DNA of 38,505 nucleotides from an uncultured Bacteroidales bacterium (GCA_902784475.1 CACZUX010000016.1:1-38505); one strand, 5' to 3'; positions 8,157 through 18,053 are shown, numbered from the stretch's first letter. The notes: a model not told the origin generated them from the letters alone. Program-made: numbers and translations.

Positions 8157-9525
8157 GACGATGTATGTCTGCACGGAATGCGGGCAGGAGAGTGCGCAAT
8201 GGCTGGGACGTTGTCCCGCCTGCGGGCAGTGGAACACGATGAAGGAGTTCCGCGAAGCCAAAGTCGCTCAGGAGAAAATCACGCTGCCACGAGCTTCGGC
8301 CGGGGGGCGCAACGCCGGCAACACGCCGACACCCATACGCGACATCACGGTGGACCGCGAAGTGCGCATCGACCTGCGCGACGAAGAGCTCAACCGCGTG
8401 CTCGGCGGCGGACTGGTGGCCGGCAGTCTGTGTCTGCTGGGCGGCGAGCCCGGTATCGGCAAGAGCACGCTGGTGCTGCAGACCATACTGCGGCTGGAGG
8501 GCATGAAGGTGCTCTACGTCTCAGGTGAGGAGAGTGCCCGCCAGATCAAGCTCAGAGCGGAGCGTCTGGGTGGCGGTTCGGGAGACAACCTGTTGCTGCT
8601 GACGGAGACTTCGCTGGAGCGCATCTACAGCCACATCGAAGACCTGCAGCCCGATCTGGTCATCATTGACTCCATACAGACCGTATCGACGGAGACGGTG
8701 GAGTCGTCGCCGGGCAGTCTCTCGCAAATCAGAGAGTGTGCCGCCTCGCTGCTGAAATACGTCAAAGGCGGCGGCGCCAGCATCATACTCATCGGCCACA
8801 TCACCAAAGACGGCACGCTGGCCGGACCGAAAGTGCTGGAGCACATCGTGGATACCGTGCTGCAGTTTGAGGGCGACCAGCACCACATGTACCGCATCCT
8901 GCGCGGCATCAAGAACCGCTTCGGCAGCACCTCGGAGCTCGGACTCTACGAGATGCGCAGCGACGGATTGAGGGCCGTCTCCAACCCCTCGGAGCTGTGG
9001 ATATCGGACAACAGGGAGGGCCTCTCCGGCGTGGCCATCTGTGCAGCGATGGAGGGCGTAAGACCCTTCCTCATCGAGACGCAGGCGCTCGTGTCCACCG
9101 CAGCCTACGGCACCGCACAGCGCAGCACCATAGGTTTCGAGGGCCGGAGGCTCAACATGCTGCTGGCCGTGCTCGAAAAGCGCGTGGGCTTCAAGCTGGC
9201 GCAGAAGGACGTCTTCCTCAACATTGCCGGCGGACTGCGCGTCACCGATCCCGCGCTGGATCTCAGCGTGGTGGCCGCCGTGCTCTCCAGCAACGTGGAC
9301 ACGCCGATAGAAACCGACATCGTGATGTGCGGCGAAGTGGGCCTCTCGGGCGAGATACGTCCCGTCTCGCGCATCGAGCAGCGCATCTCCGAGGCCCAAA
9401 GGATGGGCTTCCGTCGCATGGTGTTGCCCAAAGCCAACATGAACGGCATCAATGCCGCACAATACACCATAGAACTCTGTCCCGTGGGCCGCGTGGCCGA
9501 CGCCGTGAGAGAGCTTTTCGGTTAA
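8143..9525 (+). CDS. radA: DNA repair ATPase RadA/Sms
   Basis: 460 residues in the classic RadA order: a zinc ribbon with C10, C13, C24 and C27 (CTECG ... CPACG), a RecA-like core with Walker A GEPGIGKST (101-109), the RadA-specific KNRFGST motif, and a C-terminal Lon-protease-like domain (from about residue 340) with FLNIAGGLRVTDPALDLSV. It drives branch migration in homologous recombination. The frame is open upstream to 8095, but MAKTKTMYVC at 8143 matches family N-termini and places the zinc ribbon correctly. It overlaps the membrane protein gene by 14 bases. The stop codon TAA (9523-9525) is part of the first heptad of the following repeat array. Confidence 0.96.
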   Translation: MAKTKTMYVCTECGQESAQWLGRCPACGQWNTMKEFREAKVAQEKITLPRASAGGRNAGNTPTPIRDITVDREVRIDLRDEELNRVLGGGLVAGSLCLLGGEPGIGKSTLVLQTILRLEGMKVLYVSGEESARQIKLRAERLGGGSGDNLLLLTETSLERIYSHIEDLQPDLVIIDSIQTVSTETVESSPGSLSQIRECAASLLKYVKGGGASIILIGHITKDGTLAGPKVLEHIVDTVLQFEGDQHHMYRILRGIKNRFGSTSELGLYEMRSDGLRAVSNPSELWISDNREGLSGVAICAAMEGVRPFLIETQALVSTAAYGTAQRSTIGFEGRRLNMLLAVLEKRVGFKLAQKDVFLNIAGGLRVTDPALDLSVVAAVLSSNVDTPIETDIVMCGEVGLSGEIRPVSRIEQRISEAQRMGFRRMVLPKANMNGINAAQYTIELCPVGRVADAVRELFG

Positions 9526-9577
9526 TGGTTAAGGGTTCATGGTTAATGGTCAATGTTCAATGGTCAATGTTCAATGG
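9522..9577. repeat. Heptad tandem array joining radA to the FAD oxidoreductase
   Basis: Eight uninterrupted 7-base units: TTAATGG, TTAAGGG, TTCATGG, TTAATGG, TCAATGT, TCAATGG, TCAATGT, TCAATGG. The first contains the radA stop (9523-9525) and the last contains the ATG (9574-9576) of the next gene. Several units carry the stop-start overlap TAATG. Confidence 0.9.
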
Positions 9578-11049
9578 AATACACACTCAAGCTGACGCCC
9601 GAACAAGCTTATAACGAACAGAGCATACGCCGCTATCTCCAGGAGGAGAAAGGGGTGCGTTGCACGAGCGTTTGGGTCAGGCGCCGAAGCATCGACGCCC
9701 GCCAACGGCAGGTGTGGATCAACCTCACGGTGGAGACTGATCCCGACGAGAGTGTCTTTCGCGTGGAGGACTTCAGGGAGAAGGATGTCTCGGGTGAGAA
9801 GACCGTCGTCATCGTGGGTGCCGGTCCTGCGGGGCTCTTTGCCGCCCTGCGTCTGATAGAGCGGGGGATCAGGCCCGTCGTCGTGGAGCGCGGGAAGGAT
9901 GTGCACGAGCGCAAGAAAGACATTGCCCGCATTCGTCCCGAGCAGCGCGTCGATCCCGAGAGCAACTATTCCTTCGGTGAAGGCGGAGCGGGTGCCTACT
10001 CCGACGGCAAACTCTACACCCGCAGCAAGAAGCCCGCCATACTCTCCGACGCACATCCCCACATCGGCACCGACCGTCTGCCTCGCGTCATCGAAAACAT
10101 CCGCGAGCGCATCCGGCGCTGCGGCGGAGAAGTGCACTTCCAGACGAAAGCGGAGCGTCTGATCATCAGGGACAACCTTGTGGAGGGCATCGTGGCCGGC
10201 GGGTGCGAATACAAAGCCGAAGCGGTGATTCTGGCCACAGGCCATTCGGCCCGCGACGTGTATCGCTATCTCCATGAGAGCGGTATCGAAATAGAAGCCA
10301 AGGGTTTGGCTGTCGGCGTGCGTCTGGAGCATCCGGCATCGCTCATTGACAGCATTATGTATCACAGCCGCGAAGGACGCGGTCGCTGGCTCCCAGCAGC
10401 GGAATACGCTATGGTGGACCAGGTGGACGGCAGAGGCGTATACTCCTTCTGCATGTGTCCCGGCGGTTTTGTGGTGCCTGCGGCCACGGGGCCGGAGCAA
10501 ATCGTCGTGAACGGCATGAGTCCCAGCGGGCGCAACGGCCGCTGGTCCAACAGCGGCATGGTGGTGGAGGTGACGCCGACGGCGGACGATCCCCTCTGCA
10601 TGATGCGTTATCAGGAAGAATTGGAGCGGCTGTGCTGGTTGCAGGGTAACCAGAAGCAGACGGCGCCGGCGCAGCGGATGGCGGATTTCGTCAACGGACG
10701 TCTTTCGGCAGACCTCAACGAGAGCAGTTATGCGCCAGGTCTGGTGGCATCGCCGCTGTACTTCTGGATGCCCAAGGAGATATCGGAGCGTCTGAGGGAA
10801 GCTTTCCGCCTGTGGGGCCGGCGTTATCGCGGGTTCCTCACCAACGAGGCGACTGTCATCGGTGTGGAGACGCGCACTTCGGCGCCCGTGCGCATCCTCA
10901 GAGACAGGGAGACGCTGCAGCATGTGCGTCTCGCAGGGCTCTATCCTGCGGGAGAAGGCGCCGGTTATGCAGGAGGTATTGTCAGTGCGGCAGTGGACGG
11001 GCAGCGATGCGCCGATGCTGCAGCAGAATATTTAAACAACGAAAGATGA
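9574..11049 (+). CDS. FAD-dependent oxidoreductase (COG2509-like)
   Basis: 491 residues. A ~75-residue N-terminal domain precedes the dinucleotide fold VVIVGAGPAGLFAA (78-91), with E-R-G shortly after for the ribose, then SFGEGGAGAYSDGKLYTR, AVILATGHSARDVY and a C-terminal GLYPAGEGAGYAGGIVSAAVDG that closes the FAD site. This matches the uncharacterised 'FAD-dependent dehydrogenase' family found widely in bacteria. Substrate unknown. The frame extends back to 9553 inside the repeat array, but MEYTLKL at 9574 is the family-like start. The stop overlaps the next ATG (ATGA at 11046-11049), so the two are probably translationally coupled. Confidence 0.88.
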   Translation: MEYTLKLTPEQAYNEQSIRRYLQEEKGVRCTSVWVRRRSIDARQRQVWINLTVETDPDESVFRVEDFREKDVSGEKTVVIVGAGPAGLFAALRLIERGIRPVVVERGKDVHERKKDIARIRPEQRVDPESNYSFGEGGAGAYSDGKLYTRSKKPAILSDAHPHIGTDRLPRVIENIRERIRRCGGEVHFQTKAERLIIRDNLVEGIVAGGCEYKAEAVILATGHSARDVYRYLHESGIEIEAKGLAVGVRLEHPASLIDSIMYHSREGRGRWLPAAEYAMVDQVDGRGVYSFCMCPGGFVVPAATGPEQIVVNGMSPSGRNGRWSNSGMVVEVTPTADDPLCMMRYQEELERLCWLQGNQKQTAPAQRMADFVNGRLSADLNESSYAPGLVASPLYFWMPKEISERLREAFRLWGRRYRGFLTNEATVIGVETRTSAPVRILRDRETLQHVRLAGLYPAGEGAGYAGGIVSAAVDGQRCADAAAEYLNNER

Positions 11050-12002
11050 TGAAGACCAACATTGTGGAGCTGGACTCGTATGCCGCCAATCCGGGCGACC
11101 TCTCGTGGGAGGAAATGGAGACGTTGGAGGGCTGCAGTTTCACGCGCTACTACCGCACGCCCGCACATCTTACGGTGGAGCGCGCACGTGAGGCAGACAT
11201 CGTGCTGACCAACAAAGTGGTGATCGACGCTGAAGTGATGGCCGAGTTGCCCCGGCTGAAATACATCGGCGTGCTGGCCACGGGCTACAACGTGGTGGAC
11301 ATCGATGCCGCCAGAGCGCGCGGCATCACGGTGACCAACATTCCCGCCTACAGTACCATGTCGGTGGCGCAGATGGTGTTTGCCCATTTGCTCAACGTGA
11401 CGCAGCAGGTGGCGCTCTACGACAGCGCCGTGAAGCAGGGAGAGTGGGAGAGAAGCAAGGACTTCTGCTTCTACAAAGCGCCCCTTGCGGAGTTGGCGGG
11501 CAAGACTATGGGCATCGTCGGACTGGGCAACATCGGCAGCGCTGTGGCGCACATCGCGCAGGCTTTTGGTATGAAGGTGCTGGCCTACACGAGCAAAACG
11601 CAGACGGAGGAAGGAGTTGAGGTGACGCGCAGTTGGGAAGAGTTGTTCCGCAGTGCCGACGTCCTGACGCTGCATTGCCCCCTGACGTCCGAGACGCATC
11701 ATCTGGTGAACGCAGAAAGGCTGAAATGGATGAAACCCTCGGCCATACTGATCAACACGGGCAGAGGTCCGCTCGTGGACGAGGGGGCTTTGTGCGAGGC
11801 GCTCAGGGAAGGCCGTCTGGCGGCTGCCTGTCTGGATGTGCTCACGAAGGAGCCGCCGCAGCATTTGCCTCAGGCGCCCAACCTCTACATCACGCCGCAT
11901 CTGGCGTGGGCCACACGGGAAGCCCGGGAGAGGCTGCTGCATATCGCGACGGAAAACATCAGGGCCTTCCTGGAAGGAAAGCCCCGAAATGTGGTGTCGT
12001 AA
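11046..12002 (+). CDS. D-2-hydroxyacid dehydrogenase (glycerate-dehydrogenase-like)
   Basis: 318 residues of the D-isomer-specific 2-hydroxyacid dehydrogenase family. NAD-binding motif GLGNIG (159-164), catalytic Arg240 in NTGRGPLVDE, Glu269 in KEP and His285 in ITPHLAW are all present. Full family length for hydroxypyruvate/glycerate dehydrogenase; it lacks the ACT domain of many SerA enzymes. Exact substrate (hydroxypyruvate, glyoxylate or other) cannot be told. The start is ATG 11046 overlapping the previous stop; a second ATG at 11049 would give a protein one residue shorter. A bidirectional terminator follows. Confidence 0.9.
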   Translation: MMKTNIVELDSYAANPGDLSWEEMETLEGCSFTRYYRTPAHLTVERAREADIVLTNKVVIDAEVMAELPRLKYIGVLATGYNVVDIDAARARGITVTNIPAYSTMSVAQMVFAHLLNVTQQVALYDSAVKQGEWERSKDFCFYKAPLAELAGKTMGIVGLGNIGSAVAHIAQAFGMKVLAYTSKTQTEEGVEVTRSWEELFRSADVLTLHCPLTSETHHLVNAERLKWMKPSAILINTGRGPLVDEGALCEALREGRLAAACLDVLTKEPPQHLPQAPNLYITPHLAWATREARERLLHIATENIRAFLEGKPRNVVS

Positions 12003-12013
12003 AGAGATATAAG

Positions 12014-12052
12014 AAACGCCGCAGGCCCCCAGGGACTTGCGGCGCTTTCGTT
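12014..12052. terminator. Bidirectional terminator between convergent genes
   Basis: Stem CGCCGCA (12017-12023) / TGCGGCG (12038-12044) with a 14-base loop. On the plus strand it is followed by CTTTCGTTTATTT, and on the minus strand by GTTTCTTATATC. It separates the hydroxyacid dehydrogenase from the converging efflux operon. Confidence 0.75.
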
Positions 12053-13482
12053 TATTTGGATCCGCCGCCCAAAGCCAGATACAGCTCGATGGTGGCTTCG
12101 ACGGCATCCATGCGGTTGCCTATCTGCGCCATGCGCGACTGTATGAGTGCATTGTGCGCAGTGATGACGTTGAGGTAGTTGAGCGAAGAGTTTTCGTAGA
12201 GGCGGCGTGTCGCATCATAGGCAATCTGGTTGGCGTCAGCCTCGTGGCCGTAGTAGATGCGGTGCTCTTCGGCACAGCGTACCTCCAGCATGGCGGTGTT
12301 CACCTCGTTGCCGGCAGCCACAACCGACTGTACGAAGTCGTTCTTGGCAATTTCAATGTCCGCTTTGGCAATCTTGTAGCGTGCGCGCAGGGCACCGCCC
12401 TGGAAAATGGGCTGCATGAGCGATGCAACGGCTTCGCCGATCATCACGCCGGGATTGACGATGCCCAGGCCGGTGCTGTTGGTGAAGCTGCCCGAAGCGC
12501 TCAAGGAGAGGCTGGGATAGAAGGCGGCGCCGGCTTCCTGCTTGTCGTAGAAGGCTTCGGCGAGCTTCAGTTCAGCCTGCTTCACGTCGGGACGGCGCGA
12601 GAGAATGGAGATGGGAGCGCCGGTGGTGATGAGCGCCGGAGCCTGGAATGACGCCAGCGTGGTGTGCTCAATGAAGTGCGAAGGTTCGCCCAGAAGTGTG
12701 CAGAGTGCCGTCTGCGTTATGGTGCGGTCGTCCACGAGTTCGTCGAGCGTGCCCACCATCGACCAATAGGTGGCCTCAACGCTGCTGACGGCAGCGATGT
12801 TGGCCTGTCCGGCTTCCATCAACCTCTTCTGCATCTCCCAATAGGTCTTCCAGTTGTCTACGGTCTGTTGCATGAACACAATCTGCTCGTCGAGCTGGCA
12901 GATGGTGTAGTAGAGTTTGGCCACATTGGCCACCAGACCGGCCTGAACCGCCTGGCGTGCCGTCTTGATCTGCTCGAGTGACACCTGGGCGCCTTTCAAC
13001 TGGTTGCGCAGGGCGAAGAAGTTGACATTCTGCCAACCCATTGTCAGAGTGGCGCCGTAAACTTTCGTGTTGTCGGCAAAAGCCTCGCGAACGTCTCTGC
13101 GATTGTAAGGGTCGTAGGTCTTGGAGATGGCGCCGTTGGCCGAGAAGCTGATGCTGGGGATGAACGCCAGCTTGGAGGCCTTCAGAGCGTACTGTACCTG
13201 CTGAATCTGCAGGTCGGTGTTGCGCACGTCGGTGTTTTGTACAAGTGCCTTCTCAATGAGCGTCTGCAGTGTAGGGTCGGTGAAGAGTTCTCTCCATGAG
13301 AGATCGCCCAGACCGAGCGAGTCGCCGCTTTGAGCGTCGCCGTAGATGCCGTCGGTTTGGACTTCACCCACCACCTTCTCTCGGTGGTAGTTCTTGAAGA
13401 CGGCGCAAGAGGTCATCGTGAGGCCCGCGAGGGCACACACGATGACGTTATATAGAGTCTTTTTCATTGCGTTTCTTGACAT
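12052..13482 (-). CDS. Outer-membrane efflux lipoprotein (OprM/TolC family)
   Basis: 476 residues. Signal peptide ending in lipobox LTMTSC with Cys26 lipidated if M1 is the start. Two long helical halves follow in the OMF duplication pattern, with YALKASKLAFIPSISFSANG in the first half and the matching YDKQEAGAAFYPSLSLSASG in the second, then SILSRRPDVKQAE, typical of NodT/OprM proteins. It forms the exit channel of the pump encoded just upstream. Start: M1 (ATG at 13480-13482) lies 15 bases after the pump stop; MKKTLYN five residues later is an alternative giving a more usual signal peptide. Last gene of the three-gene operon. Confidence 0.93.
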   Translation of the reverse strand: MSRNAMKKTLYNVIVCALAGLTMTSCAVFKNYHREKVVGEVQTDGIYGDAQSGDSLGLGDLSWRELFTDPTLQTLIEKALVQNTDVRNTDLQIQQVQYALKASKLAFIPSISFSANGAISKTYDPYNRRDVREAFADNTKVYGATLTMGWQNVNFFALRNQLKGAQVSLEQIKTARQAVQAGLVANVAKLYYTICQLDEQIVFMQQTVDNWKTYWEMQKRLMEAGQANIAAVSSVEATYWSMVGTLDELVDDRTITQTALCTLLGEPSHFIEHTTLASFQAPALITTGAPISILSRRPDVKQAELKLAEAFYDKQEAGAAFYPSLSLSASGSFTNSTGLGIVNPGVMIGEAVASLMQPIFQGGALRARYKIAKADIEIAKNDFVQSVVAAGNEVNTAMLEVRCAEEHRIYYGHEADANQIAYDATRRLYENSSLNYLNVITAHNALIQSRMAQIGNRMDAVEATIELYLALGGGSK

Positions 13483-13497
13483 TTTGTGATGGACGGT

Positions 13498-16400
13498 TTA
13501 GTCTTCATGTTCGGCTTCTGCCTCCTTTTTGGCTTTGAGGCTGTGCTCACGCTTCTTGAGGAACTGCTGGTCGGCTTCCTCTACCATCACGGGACGAATC
13601 TTCTCCTGCAACCATTCGGTGAGGATGAAGAAGACAGGCACGGTGAAGAGAATGGCCAGAGTGCCGACAAACATGCCGCCGATGACGGTGACGCCGATGG
13701 TGCGGTTGGAGTGGCTACCGGCGCCGGTGGACACCATCAGGGGCACCATGCCGATGATCATCGTGAGGACGGTCATCAGAATCGGGCGCAGACGGGCTTC
13801 ACAGGCGGCGTAGGCGGCTTCGACGATGCCCATGCCCTTGCGGCGGCGCTCCAGAGCGAACTCCGTAATCAGAATGGCGGTCTTGGAGAGCAGACCGATG
13901 AGCATGATGATACCTGTCTGCAGATAGATGTTGTTGTCAATCTTGCAGCCGAAGACCATAGGCAGAATGGCGTAGCCCTGATTCCACAGCCAGGCGAAAC
14001 CTACGGAACCCAGCACACCGGCCGGCACCGAGAGGATGACGGACCAGGGCACGAGGAAGCTCTCGTAGAGACAGGAGAGGATGAGGAAGATGAGGAAGGC
14101 GCAGACGCAGTAGATGACCATCGTAGCGTAGGAGCCGCGCATCTCGTTCTCCTCACGTGAAATGCCGCCGTACTCGTAGCCGAAGCCCGAGGGGAAGGAT
14201 TTGTGGAATTCCTCTTCGACAACTCTCATCACGTCGGTGGAAGAATAACCGGCGTTGGGCATCAGGTTACACATGATGGACGAAAAGAGGTTGAAGCGGG
14301 TGTCGATCTCGGGGCCGAGCATGGGCGTCAGCTTGACAAACTCGGAGATGGGCGCCATGTCGGCACCATTGCGCACGTACATATTAGAGAGGTCCTCCTG
14401 AGTGAGGCGCGATTTCTCAGTGGCCTGAAGCATCACGCGGTAGACGTGGCCGAACTGGTTCATGTTGCTCACATATGCGCCGCCGCAATAAGCACCCAGC
14501 GTGCTGAGCACAAGACTGGGGGAAATGCCGGCACGCTTGCACTGAGCGGCATCCACCTCAACGAGCAGCTGGGGGAAGTTGCGGGCGTAAGAGGTCATGG
14601 CACGCATCACTTCGGGATGCTGGCTGACGCGGCCCAGGAATTCCTGCGTATAGCTCAGGAAGGTGGCTTTGTCGCCGCCGTTCTTGTCCTGCAGGTTAAG
14701 CTCGATGGAGCCCATGCCGTAGCCGGGAATCATACCGGGCTCGAACACCAGACACTGGGCGTCGGGAATCTCTTCCATCAGACGCTTGGTGAGCATGCCG
14801 GAAGCCACCGTCGAGGTGGACATGAAGTTGGAGATCCAGTTCCAGGGGCCGGCGGAGCGTCGGTCCGTCCAGTTCTTCATCTTCATGATGCACATGGCAT
14901 ACGCCGTGCCCTGTCCGGCCATAAAGGAGTAGCCGGCAACGCGGTTGTAGCTCTCCACCTCGGGCAGGTCTTTGACGATCTTCTCCACGCGGTCGAGCAC
15001 TTCGTTGGTGTTGGCGAGGTTGGCGCCGGGCACACCGTTGACCACCATCATCATTGTGCCCTGGTCTTCCTGAGGCACAAGGCCGGAGGACAGATTCTTG
15101 AAGGCGAAGTAGACGCCGACAAAAGCCAGGATGACCGTCAGCTGTGCATAGATGCGGGCCTTGCGGGAAACGATGTGCTTGAGCACGTTAAGGTATTTCT
15201 CCAGCAGAACGCCGTAGGTGGCCTCGTAGGCCAGACGGGTGCGGTAGTTGATTTGTCCGAAGAAACCCTTGCGGCGCTCCTCGGAAGCCGGGCGCATCAT
15301 CAGGGCGCACAGGGCGGGGCAGAGCGTCAGGGCGCTCACGCAGGAGAGACCTACGGAGGTGGCCAGCGTCACACCGAACTGCGTGTAGAATATGCCGGAG
15401 GTGCCGGGCATGAAGCTCACGGGGATGAACACCGCCATGAAGACGAAGGTACAGGAGATGACGGCCATCGTCACATCGTTCATGGCGTCTTTAGTGGCTT
15501 CGTAGGGCGAAGTGTATCCTGCATCGAACTTGGCCTGAACGGCCTCCACCACCACGATGGCGTCGTCCACCACCGTACCGATGGCCAGCACGAGGGCGAA
15601 GAGCGTCAGCAGGTTCAGTGAGAATCCGGCGACGGACAGGCAGGCAAATGTGCCCACCAGCGAGACGATGATGGAGATGGAGGGAATGATGGTGGCCCTG
15701 AAGTCCTGAAGGAAGAAGTACACCACCAGAATCACGAGGATGATGGCCACGATGAGCGTCTCCTCCACATTGGCGATGGAGGCCATGAGGAAGTCGTTGG
15801 AGCACTGCAGCGTGGTGAACTTGAGGCCGTCGGGGAGATCCTTAGAGAGCTCGTCCAACTTGTCGAAGATGAGGTCGTTGGTCTCTTTGGCGTTGGCGCC
15901 GGCAACCTGGAAGGCCAGGAAGCAGACGGCTTCGTGACCGTTGGCGCCGCCGTGGAAGGAATAGCTCACGGCGCCCAGTTCGGCTTTGGCCACATCCTTC
16001 AGTTTCAGTACGTTGCCGTCGGGGAGCGCCTTGAGGACGATGTTCTCAAACTGATCGATGCTCGCCAGACGTCCGGTGTATTTCATCGTGAAGGAGAAGG
16101 GGTTGTCGATGCCTTCGCCGTGTGTGCCGTTGACGGGGTTTTCACCCAGAAGTCCCGTCGGCGATTCGAGGTTTTGCTCGGCCAGTGCGGCGGAGATGTC
16201 GGCGGGAATCAATCCGTATTGAGCCATCTTGGCGGGATCCATCCAGATGCGCAGCGAGTAGGTGCCGCCCAACTCCATCACATCGCCCACACCCTTGATA
16301 CGCTTGATCTGCGGGATGACGTTGATGTCGAGGTAGTTGGAGATGAAGTCTTCGTCGTACTCGCCGTTGGTGCACTCCAGGGCGTCGATCTGCAGGAAGG

Positions 16401-16806
16401 ACGTCTGTCGCTTCTGCGTCATCACACCGATGCGCGTCACCTCCTGGGGCAGCAGGCCCTGAGCTTTGGACACGCGGTTCTGCACGTTCACGGCACACAT
16501 GTCGGCGTTGGTGCCCTGCTTGAAGTAGATGGTGATGGTGGCGCTGCCGGAGTTGGTGGCAGTGGAGGTCATGTAGGTCATGTTCTCCACACCGTTGATG
16601 CTCTCCTCCAGAGGCTGAATCACAGCGTGCGAAACAGCGTCGGCAGAGGCACCGGTATAAGTGGCCGACACCTGCACCGTAGGCGGCGCAATGTCGGGAT
16701 AACTCTCCAGGGGTAAGGTGAAATAGCTGATCGCACCCACCAGGAGAATCATGATGGCGATGGACATTGCCATCACCGGGCGTTTGATGAATATATTGCC
16801 TTTCAT
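13498..16806 (-). CDS. RND multidrug efflux pump (AcrB/HAE1 family)
   Basis: 1102 residues, somewhat longer than E. coli AcrB. N-terminus MKGNIFIKRPVMAMSIAIMILLVG is TM1; the periplasmic porter loops follow, and VVDDAIVVVE on TM4 carries the two Asp residues of the proton relay. The second half repeats the fold, ending in a Lys/Glu-rich cytosolic tail (LKKREHSLKAKKEAEAEHED). It exports drugs, bile salts or other amphiphiles using the proton gradient; substrate range cannot be read. Separated by 27 bases from the adaptor gene and by 15 from the outer-membrane factor. Confidence 0.95.
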   Translation of the reverse strand: MKGNIFIKRPVMAMSIAIMILLVGAISYFTLPLESYPDIAPPTVQVSATYTGASADAVSHAVIQPLEESINGVENMTYMTSTATNSGSATITIYFKQGTNADMCAVNVQNRVSKAQGLLPQEVTRIGVMTQKRQTSFLQIDALECTNGEYDEDFISNYLDINVIPQIKRIKGVGDVMELGGTYSLRIWMDPAKMAQYGLIPADISAALAEQNLESPTGLLGENPVNGTHGEGIDNPFSFTMKYTGRLASIDQFENIVLKALPDGNVLKLKDVAKAELGAVSYSFHGGANGHEAVCFLAFQVAGANAKETNDLIFDKLDELSKDLPDGLKFTTLQCSNDFLMASIANVEETLIVAIILVILVVYFFLQDFRATIIPSISIIVSLVGTFACLSVAGFSLNLLTLFALVLAIGTVVDDAIVVVEAVQAKFDAGYTSPYEATKDAMNDVTMAVISCTFVFMAVFIPVSFMPGTSGIFYTQFGVTLATSVGLSCVSALTLCPALCALMMRPASEERRKGFFGQINYRTRLAYEATYGVLLEKYLNVLKHIVSRKARIYAQLTVILAFVGVYFAFKNLSSGLVPQEDQGTMMMVVNGVPGANLANTNEVLDRVEKIVKDLPEVESYNRVAGYSFMAGQGTAYAMCIMKMKNWTDRRSAGPWNWISNFMSTSTVASGMLTKRLMEEIPDAQCLVFEPGMIPGYGMGSIELNLQDKNGGDKATFLSYTQEFLGRVSQHPEVMRAMTSYARNFPQLLVEVDAAQCKRAGISPSLVLSTLGAYCGGAYVSNMNQFGHVYRVMLQATEKSRLTQEDLSNMYVRNGADMAPISEFVKLTPMLGPEIDTRFNLFSSIMCNLMPNAGYSSTDVMRVVEEEFHKSFPSGFGYEYGGISREENEMRGSYATMVIYCVCAFLIFLILSCLYESFLVPWSVILSVPAGVLGSVGFAWLWNQGYAILPMVFGCKIDNNIYLQTGIIMLIGLLSKTAILITEFALERRRKGMGIVEAAYAACEARLRPILMTVLTMIIGMVPLMVSTGAGSHSNRTIGVTVIGGMFVGTLAILFTVPVFFILTEWLQEKIRPVMVEEADQQFLKKREHSLKAKKEAEAEHED

Positions 16807-16833
16807 TTCAAATCCTGTCTTTAGTGCGTTCGC

Positions 16834-17949
16834 TTACTTCTTCTCGTTCTTCTTGAGCACATCCTGGCCTTCCTTGACCATGCCGGCACCTTCGGCCACA
16901 ATCTCCATGCCGGGTGTCAGGCCTTCGGTCACAACGACCTTGTCGCCCAAACGTTCGGCGCGCAGTTTCACAAGGATGCCGTGAGCGATGCCGTCCTGGT
17001 CCACCTGCCACACGCGGAAGCGGTCCTGCAGCTGCACGGTGGCTTTGGCGGGGATGACGAACTGATCTTTCAACTCAACGGGGATGATCACCGTACCCGA
17101 AGAGCCGCTGTGAAGCATACCGTTGGGATTGTCGAAGACGGCACGGAGCTGAATGGTGCCCGTCGTGCGGTCGATGACGGCGCTGGCGCTCTCCACCTTG
17201 CCGGCGATGTCGTAGTCGCTGCCGTCCACCAGGCGCAGACGCAGGGCGGGCATGGCCTCGATGGCTTTGTCCAAAGAACCGCTTTCGCGCACCATGGAGA
17301 GCAGCTGGGCTTCAGTCATGGAGAAGTAAACGTGCATCTGATGGATGTCGCTGACGGTGGTCAGAGGCTCGGGAATGGAAGCGCTCACGAGGGCACCTTT
17401 CTTGTAGGGCAGCTGGCCCACAACGCCGTTGGAGGGAGACTTCACGACGGTGTAAGAGAGGTTGTTGCGGGCGTTCACCACCTGAGCGGTGCACTGACTC
17501 ACCTGAGCTTTGGCCGAGAGCAGACTGTTGTGCGAGGTCTGCAGGTCGAAGTCGGAGATGACGTTGTCGGCTCTCAGCTTCTTCTTGGCCTCGTAGTTGA
17601 GGGCTGCGGTGGCCTCTGAGGCTTTGGCGGCTTCGAGAGAGGCCTCTGCTGTGCGCAGAGCGGCCTCGTAGGGCACCTGGTCGATGATGAAGAGTGTCTG
17701 GCCGGCGCTGACGTGCTGGCCTTCGGTGACGCAAATCTGATGTATTGTGCCGGCCACCTGGGGGAGGATGTTGACGTCCTGGCGGCCACGGATGGTGGCG
17801 CTGTATTTACTCTCGATGGTGACGTCCTCTTTTTCAACCTTCATCGTCTTGTAGACGGCACTGGGCGTCTGCTGCTGCTTCTTGCCGCAAGAGGCCATCA
17901 TCATCATGGCCATAGCGCTGACAGCGAGCATGTTAAGTTTCATTCGCAT
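16834..17949 (-). CDS. RND efflux periplasmic adaptor lipoprotein (AcrA family)
   Basis: 371 residues. Signal peptide with lipobox MMMASC (Cys21). A biotinyl-lipoyl-like domain (VNILPQVAGTIHQICVTEGQHVSAGQTLFIID) is split by a coiled-coil hairpin (about residues 95-160), then come the beta-barrel and membrane-proximal domains (DRTTGTIQLRAVFDNPNGMLHSG). It joins the inner-membrane pump to the outer-membrane channel. First gene of the operon. Start at MRMKLN (17947-17949); MKLN two codons on is equally possible. The 5' leader is about 200 nt and holds an 11-mer repeat; no local regulator gene is present. Confidence 0.93.
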   Translation of the reverse strand: MRMKLNMLAVSAMAMMMMASCGKKQQQTPSAVYKTMKVEKEDVTIESKYSATIRGRQDVNILPQVAGTIHQICVTEGQHVSAGQTLFIIDQVPYEAALRTAEASLEAAKASEATAALNYEAKKKLRADNVISDFDLQTSHNSLLSAKAQVSQCTAQVVNARNNLSYTVVKSPSNGVVGQLPYKKGALVSASIPEPLTTVSDIHQMHVYFSMTEAQLLSMVRESGSLDKAIEAMPALRLRLVDGSDYDIAGKVESASAVIDRTTGTIQLRAVFDNPNGMLHSGSSGTVIIPVELKDQFVIPAKATVQLQDRFRVWQVDQDGIAHGILVKLRAERLGDKVVVTEGLTPGMEIVAEGAGMVKEGQDVLKKNEKK

Positions 17950-18053
17950 AGTTCTTGTCTTTTCGTTATATTGTTTCCTTTGTTTGTTCGTCTTCCTCCC
18001 GTCTTTCTCCCGTCTTGCCCTCGTTCAGTTCTCGTGTATTCTTCGAGTAAACA

